DNA of 64,000 nucleotides, taken from the NCBI GenBank assembly GCA_028023455.1, contig JAQFVV010000277.1, forward strand, positions 560,001-624,000, written 5' to 3'. This DNA comes from Epiperipatus broadwayi. Taxonomy: Eukaryota; Onychophora; Udeonychophora; Euonychophora; Peripatidae. A model generated the notes under the pieces. It was not told the origin of the DNA and searched no databases. It worked only from the letters and a program-made list of their open reading frames with translations. The number at the start of each line of letters is the position of its first letter. Position 1 is the stretch's first letter. Positions 59,895 through 64,000 of this stretch are shown here, piece after piece. The position numbers and the translations under genes are program-made.

Positions 59895-60018
59895 CACAGA
59901 GTATAATTGCTCAGGAAGTCATGTGACATTTAAACACTTATTGACACATTCAACTAATCTGACATTAGTTTTGCTAGCTCTGACTCTGATACACTTTCAC
60001 TGTACTAAACTACAAAGT
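59895..60018 (-). repeat. SINE family S, minus-strand copy
   Basis: Reversed body (TTGCTCAGGAAGTCATGTGA) and reversed tRNA-like head (TACACTTTCACTGTACTAAA). Confidence 0.45.
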
Positions 60019-60715
60019 AAAGATTTTATTTAAAAGAATCTTTGTATTTGAAAAAGCAAGCTACAGAAAATCATTGAGAATTAACTGGAAACAAAGAGTT
60101 TCTACTGCTGCATTTTATTAAAAAGTTTGAATAAAAAATATTTTTTTTAAAATAGAAGATACAACAGTTTTTTATATCTGATGAACAAATGATAATCAGA
60201 AATTAAAATCCCTAATTTTTGATATTGCATAAGGATGATTATTTAAAAAAAGCTCATAAAGTATGGATTAATGAAATTGTGGGATATCTTGCACTCACTC
60301 TGCCTTCCTGAAAAAAAAAACAGACAATTATACTGAAAGAAATTGTATGTATTGAGTGTGCTATGAACCTTTTTAAAGTGATGATGATTTAATACATAAA
60401 GCCTATCCTTTAAATTCAAATGCAGAGTAGATGACAGGAATATTGACATTCATTCATCTAGGATTCCCTTAAATATATATATATATATGTGTGTGTGTGT
60501 GTTTGTAATGTGTTCTAGTGAAAAGTTGGCTGGTTCGTTCTTCAAGCTTCCTGCGGTGCCACCTCTAAATTCATGTAGGTGTTATATAGCAGCATAACTG
60601 AATTGTTTACCAAAAACATTTACAGTGTCTGGATCATAAGTTTTGATGTGCAATGTGATGATGTATATTGTACCACTAAACTTCATATGATCCCCATTTT
60701 TTTATGCTTATGCAA
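60019..60715. other. Mostly unique, with (TA)n(TG)n at 60472-60501
   Basis: A TATATA run passes into TGTGTG. Overlapping short frames lack motifs. Confidence 0.5.
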
Positions 60716-60726
60716 GCTGTTTTCAC

Positions 60727-61363
60727 AGAAGCAAAACCCCACATACAGTAGCACCATTCAGTGCAAGCCAGAGTAATCAATAGATGCAGGAAAGTTTGTG
60801 CATAAAATTTTTATCTATTGCCTACTCATCCAATATCCCCAGACTAGTTTCTATCTTGTGGCTTTCATCAGTGTGAGGAGCCTTGGATCTGAGAGCACTG
60901 CACCTAGAACTTAGGATCTAATGCAATCCTCCAGCAGCTACCTTTTAACTTATTAGTTAACTATAAAGCTTTGAATCCAAAATGGAAACACAATAATGTT
61001 TTCAATTCAAACTCATTGGCTTGTATAGTCATGTTAGATCTGAACCTAGTTCAGCATTCATACTTTTTGGTGTCTTTACTTCTTTAGTAACCATAGTCAC
61101 CATAATCCTATTGGGAAAAATTGGTATTAAACCATTAAATATTACATGATCACCAATCTTTATGTTTACATTTTTCACAGAGGCAAAATTCTCCAGGTGC
61201 AATGCTTTCAAATCCCAGGCTCCTCACTGATGAAAGCCACAAGCTAGAAACTAGTCTGGAGATATTGGATGAGTAGGCACTAGATAAGATTTTATGCACA
61301 AACCTTTCTGCATCCATTGAGTTCTCTGGCTTGCAGTAAGTGTCACTACTAAATGGAGAGTTT
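60727..61363. mobile_element. Family A element, two units
   Basis: First unit (about 60727-61135) has its ribozyme side on minus; its hammerhead (60836-60879) has two extra bases and a damaged stem II. The second (about 61136-61363) starts with an internal tail (TTACATGATCACCAATCTTT) and is inverted. I could not find a target duplication. Confidence 0.65.
61221..61262 (+). ncRNA. Hammerhead ribozyme, family A
   Basis: UCCUCA, CUGAUGA, stem II AGC-CACAA-GCU, GAAAC, UAGUC, UGGAGA. It shares the compensated A-U stem II pair with 41543-41584; stem I has one A-C mismatch. Predicted cleavage follows C61256. Confidence 0.6.
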
Positions 61364-62440
61364 TGCTTGTGAGACCTTTATTGATCATCTTCAGTGCTTT
61401 ATCAACCATCACAAAATCTTGCAAACCACTTGAAAAGGTTATTGTGACTCATGGCTTCATTTCCGTAAATAGTTTGAATAATTTCCACCATTTCAGTAGG
61501 AGTTTTTCTTAAATTAAAATTTAATGTTAGCAATTTGTTTTATGTTGGGTTAAGATATAAAACACATTTTCACATTTCATGCCATAACTCATGAATCAGA
61601 CATGTTAGCATCTTAAAAGTTTTGTGGTGAATAGTTAGTGTATATCACTACATAACAAATACATTGACTCAAGGATAGTGCTGCATTTTCCAAAACCCTT
61701 TCTCTGAGACATATTGTGTGAGTTTTGTGTTTAATGATAGTGCATCTCGATGCAATGCCTCTGACTTGAATTCAAATTCAGTTCTATTAAATTTGAATTT
61801 TTTTCAATTAAGCTTTTTCCAGGTAACAGTTTATAAAACAATCTATCTAACCATCTATAATTGATCAATAAATGGATATCTAGATACTTTTTTAATCTAC
61901 AGAATGATACAAATATGGAAAACTGCTCAAACACTCCCCATCTGACACTTCGCAAGCCTGGTGAATTGAATACTGCCTTCTCCTTTACTTTTCTTTCGGT
62001 AGGAGCAGCTGAGTTGATCTTTGCCCTACAGTAGTAAATTTAAAATTCATTTATTTATTATATATGTACAATCATTTTCATGTAATTATAGGGATTTGGG
62101 ACGGTAACTTAATCCGTTTAATTTGCTCTTAAAAATAGTAGTTTAATTACTTTGGAATAATTAAATTTTGTAATCATATATTAATTGACCTTTGAGAAGT
62201 TTGTTGATTTTGGAATTAAAAAAAGAAACGTTAATGAAAAAAAATCAAAATACTATTAATTACAAAAAAAAAAAGTTTTTGATGTTGTATATTTTTAATT
62301 AAGCATAATTTATAAATTTGCATTCTGTAAATTAATTAATCATCTAGTTTTGCAAATTAAGATGTTTCATTTAATTGAATTTAACTGAAGATATAAATAG
62401 ATTATAATTTTTAATAGTAGTAATGTTTTTTTATATATAT
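61364..62440. other. Nothing recognised
   Basis: A weak tRNA-like tract at 61715-61780 may be a SINE head; otherwise nothing. Confidence 0.4.
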
Positions 62441-62476
62441 AGATTATATTACCACAACTCTTGTGCTTAAAAACTA

Positions 62477-62573
62477 ATAGAATATCAGTTATCTGTTGTC
62501 AACGCAACACTATAGTTAGACGATAAATGGAAATCCTCTTGCCTTGACAACAGATCATTATTCTATTGGGTTA
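62477..62573. mobile_element. Short palindromic MITE, copy 1
   Basis: ~97 bp with ~30-bp inverted ends (AATAGAATATCAGTTATCTG / CAGATCATTATTCTATTGGG). A related copy lies 370 bp downstream in the same orientation. Confidence 0.6.
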
Positions 62574-62679
62574 TTTAAGAATGAGGGTTATGATGATGTT
62601 TTTAAACTAGTGTAATATATACATAAGTATGTGAAACATTTTAAAAATAATATACTATAGGGCAAAGACTTTCTTAGCA

Positions 62680-62707
62680 CTCCTCCCCCCCCAAAAAAAA
62701 AAAAAAA
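62680..62707. repeat. C-run joined to A-run
   Basis: A run of C directly followed by about 15 A. Low complexity and prone to sequencing error. Confidence 0.8.
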
Positions 62708-62844
62708 CAGTAAAAGAAAAAACATTACTGTAATTTTCAAATTGATTAAGGTTTTAGAATTTTAGCATTTTGTTTTATATATTAATATGATTTTTTTATT
62801 ATACATGTATGTAAATTATATCACCACAGTCTTCATGCTTAACA

Positions 62845-62948
62845 AACTGATAAAATATTAGCAATCTGCTGCCATGACAACACTACAACTAGATGATAAA
62901 TGAAAATCCTATGATGCTGTGATAATAGATTACTGATATTCTATTGGT
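62845..62948. mobile_element. Short palindromic MITE, copy 2
   Basis: Shares the terminal inverted ends and the central CTAGATGATAAATGAAAATC with copy 1 (TTAGACGATAAATGGAAATC). Upstream flanks also match (ACCACAACTCTTGTGCTTAA / ACCACAGTCTTCATGCTTAA), so a larger segment may have been duplicated. Confidence 0.6.
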
Positions 62949-62959
62949 TTCTTTATGAT

Positions 62960-63490
62960 GATGTAATTTGCATAAAATAAGCAGTAAATGGGCTGAAATG
63001 AATCATAGAATTACAATTAGATGGAATGTTTTTGGTAGAAGTAAAAGCAAATATGTTTATATGTTTGAAACGGAAGATTTTAATAAATGTGTTTTACCAA
63101 TTCTTACTTATGGATATGAGACTTGGGAATTTAACAGAAGAGCAATACAGAGACTTTAGACTACTCAAATAAGAAGGGATTAAAAATGAAATACGTGGGT
63201 GAGAGAACAAACAGGTATAACTGACATCATTCACAGAGTAAAGTGACTGAAGTGGAGTTGGACTGTAGATATTGCTAGAAAAGATGATAGTATATGGACA
63301 ATTGAAATCTTAAATTGGATTCCCAGAGATTATAAAAGGCCTAAAAAGATACCACATGTGAGATGGATGAATGAAATAAGAATATGTGCTGGTGTGATAT
63401 GGAGGAGAGATGTTAGAGATCTGAGAAACTGGATTAAACTTGTAGAGACCTTTATCCTGCTGTGGATTGATAATGTTGAATATAATAATG
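62960..63490 (+). pseudogene. RTE-like LINE family R, 5'-truncated 3' end
   Basis: Matches 56650-57400: MNHRITIRWNVFGRS, CVLPILTYGYETWEFNRRAI, REQTGITDII, IPRDYKRPKKIPHVRWMNEI, ETFILLWIDN. It carries several stops and has lost the RSMERCMLGVT block. It has only one copy of the segment duplicated in 56770-57225, so that duplication is private to the larger copy. Confidence 0.75.
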
Positions 63491-64000
63491 GTGAAGCTAT
63501 TGGTACCTATGTTTTAATATATATGTAAGACAAACTTTAAAAACCCATTGCAGGGTAATCCCCCCCCCCCCCTAGAGAAAAAGAGAAGATCATTACTAAA
63601 GAGTTTTCACACTGATTACACTTTTAGTCTTTTTCCATCTTGTTTTATAAAATTTCTAGATATCCTTCTACCACCAATATTTTATTGGCTAAACTTGAAG
63701 CAGCACTCCAGTTGTTTAAAAGATAATCCTAAACCAAATTGGAATTTGGAAAAGTTTATGCAATCAATTTTTTTAAATTCCAATATGTGAGTATGGCAGG
63801 CAAATATGCCATTAAATGGGACCATGACGGCCTTTCTTTTCCTAATCTCCATTGATGAAGGGAAAAATCACAAAAATGGTCTGGGATGGGAATATTATAG
63901 CACTATATTATCTGAAGTCTATACCTCAGATGACTCTTGGGTAGAGTGAAAAGTATTGTTCTCTTGAATACTGATGATTACGAGTATACATTTGTGTGAC
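63491..64000. other. Nothing firm; includes a 13-C run
   Basis: C13 at 63560-63572. An 80-codon frame (63548-63790) follows, without a motif I can place with confidence. Confidence 0.4.

Noticed and set aside
63548-64000. LINE C-terminus (DGLSFPN-like phrase)
   Set aside because: One short resemblance in one frame only; not enough to support a call.

Overview
The window looks like intergenic nuclear DNA of a large, AT-rich, repeat-laden animal genome, most likely an invertebrate. Evidence: several decayed non-LTR retrotransposons with APE-type endonuclease and reverse transcriptase remnants, tRNA-derived SINEs, a Penelope-like polymerase relic, palindromic elements, long degenerate (CTAT)n tracts, no operon-like gene packing, and no long intact ORF. 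I see no convincing host exon. Almost every recognisable piece is a mobile element or its debris.

The main theme is hammerhead-ribozyme repeats. Three unrelated palindromic repeat families (called A, B and C here) each carry a short motif that folds as a type I hammerhead: a CUGANGA core, a stem II hairpin, GAAA, a very short stem III, UH, and a stem I formed by the flanks. Family A lies at 20.0-24.3, 31.1, 40.5, 41.3, 46.1, 59.5 and 60.7 kb. Family B lies at 6.0-7.2, 9.1-10.1, 24.4, 28.9-29.7 and 51.7-52.4 kb. Family C lies at 29.7-30.6 kb. Copies sit as direct tandem units followed by an inverted unit. Family A copies have a ~35-40 bp 'tail' on one side only, and family A and B insertions are flanked by 8-14 bp target-site duplications. 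This is the architecture known for Penelope-like elements (PLEs) and their pseudo-LTRs. A frameshifted PLE polymerase relic (RT C-terminus plus GIY-YIG region) is recognisable on the minus strand at 39.3-40.0 kb.

Layout: 0-2.8 kb SINEs, a small palindromic MITE and a short repeat; 2.8-4.8 kb a LINE on the minus strand with an inverted 5' piece; 5.9-7.4 kb a SINE split by a family B composite; 7.9-8.7 kb a 409-bp-period duplication; 9.1-10.1 kb a B-like palindrome; 10.3-14.7 kb a nearly full-length decayed LINE (family L); 15.6-16.9 kb SINEs and a LINE 3' end; 19.0-19.5 kb a ~44-bp tandem repeat; 20.0-24.3 kb a family A array split by a 2.57-kb TG...CA element; 24.4-31.6 kb B, C and A palindromes and an ancient RTE-like relic; 31.9 kb a tRNA-Gly-like sequence; 32.4-33.0 kb a second L copy; 34.8-35.1 kb an RTE 3' end; 37.5-40 kb a LINE endonuclease relic and the PLE relic; 40.5-46.3 kb A copies, SINEs and MITEs; 46.8-53.5 kb a giant inverted repeat with (CTAT)n/(ATAG)n arms; 53.9-57.4 kb the best-preserved LINE (RTE-like family R), with an in-frame internal duplication and a poly-T run; 59-61.4 kb A copies; 62.4-63.5 kb paired short MITEs and another R 3' end.

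All protein-level calls are by eye from translated motifs. All RNA folds are manual pairings, not computed energies.
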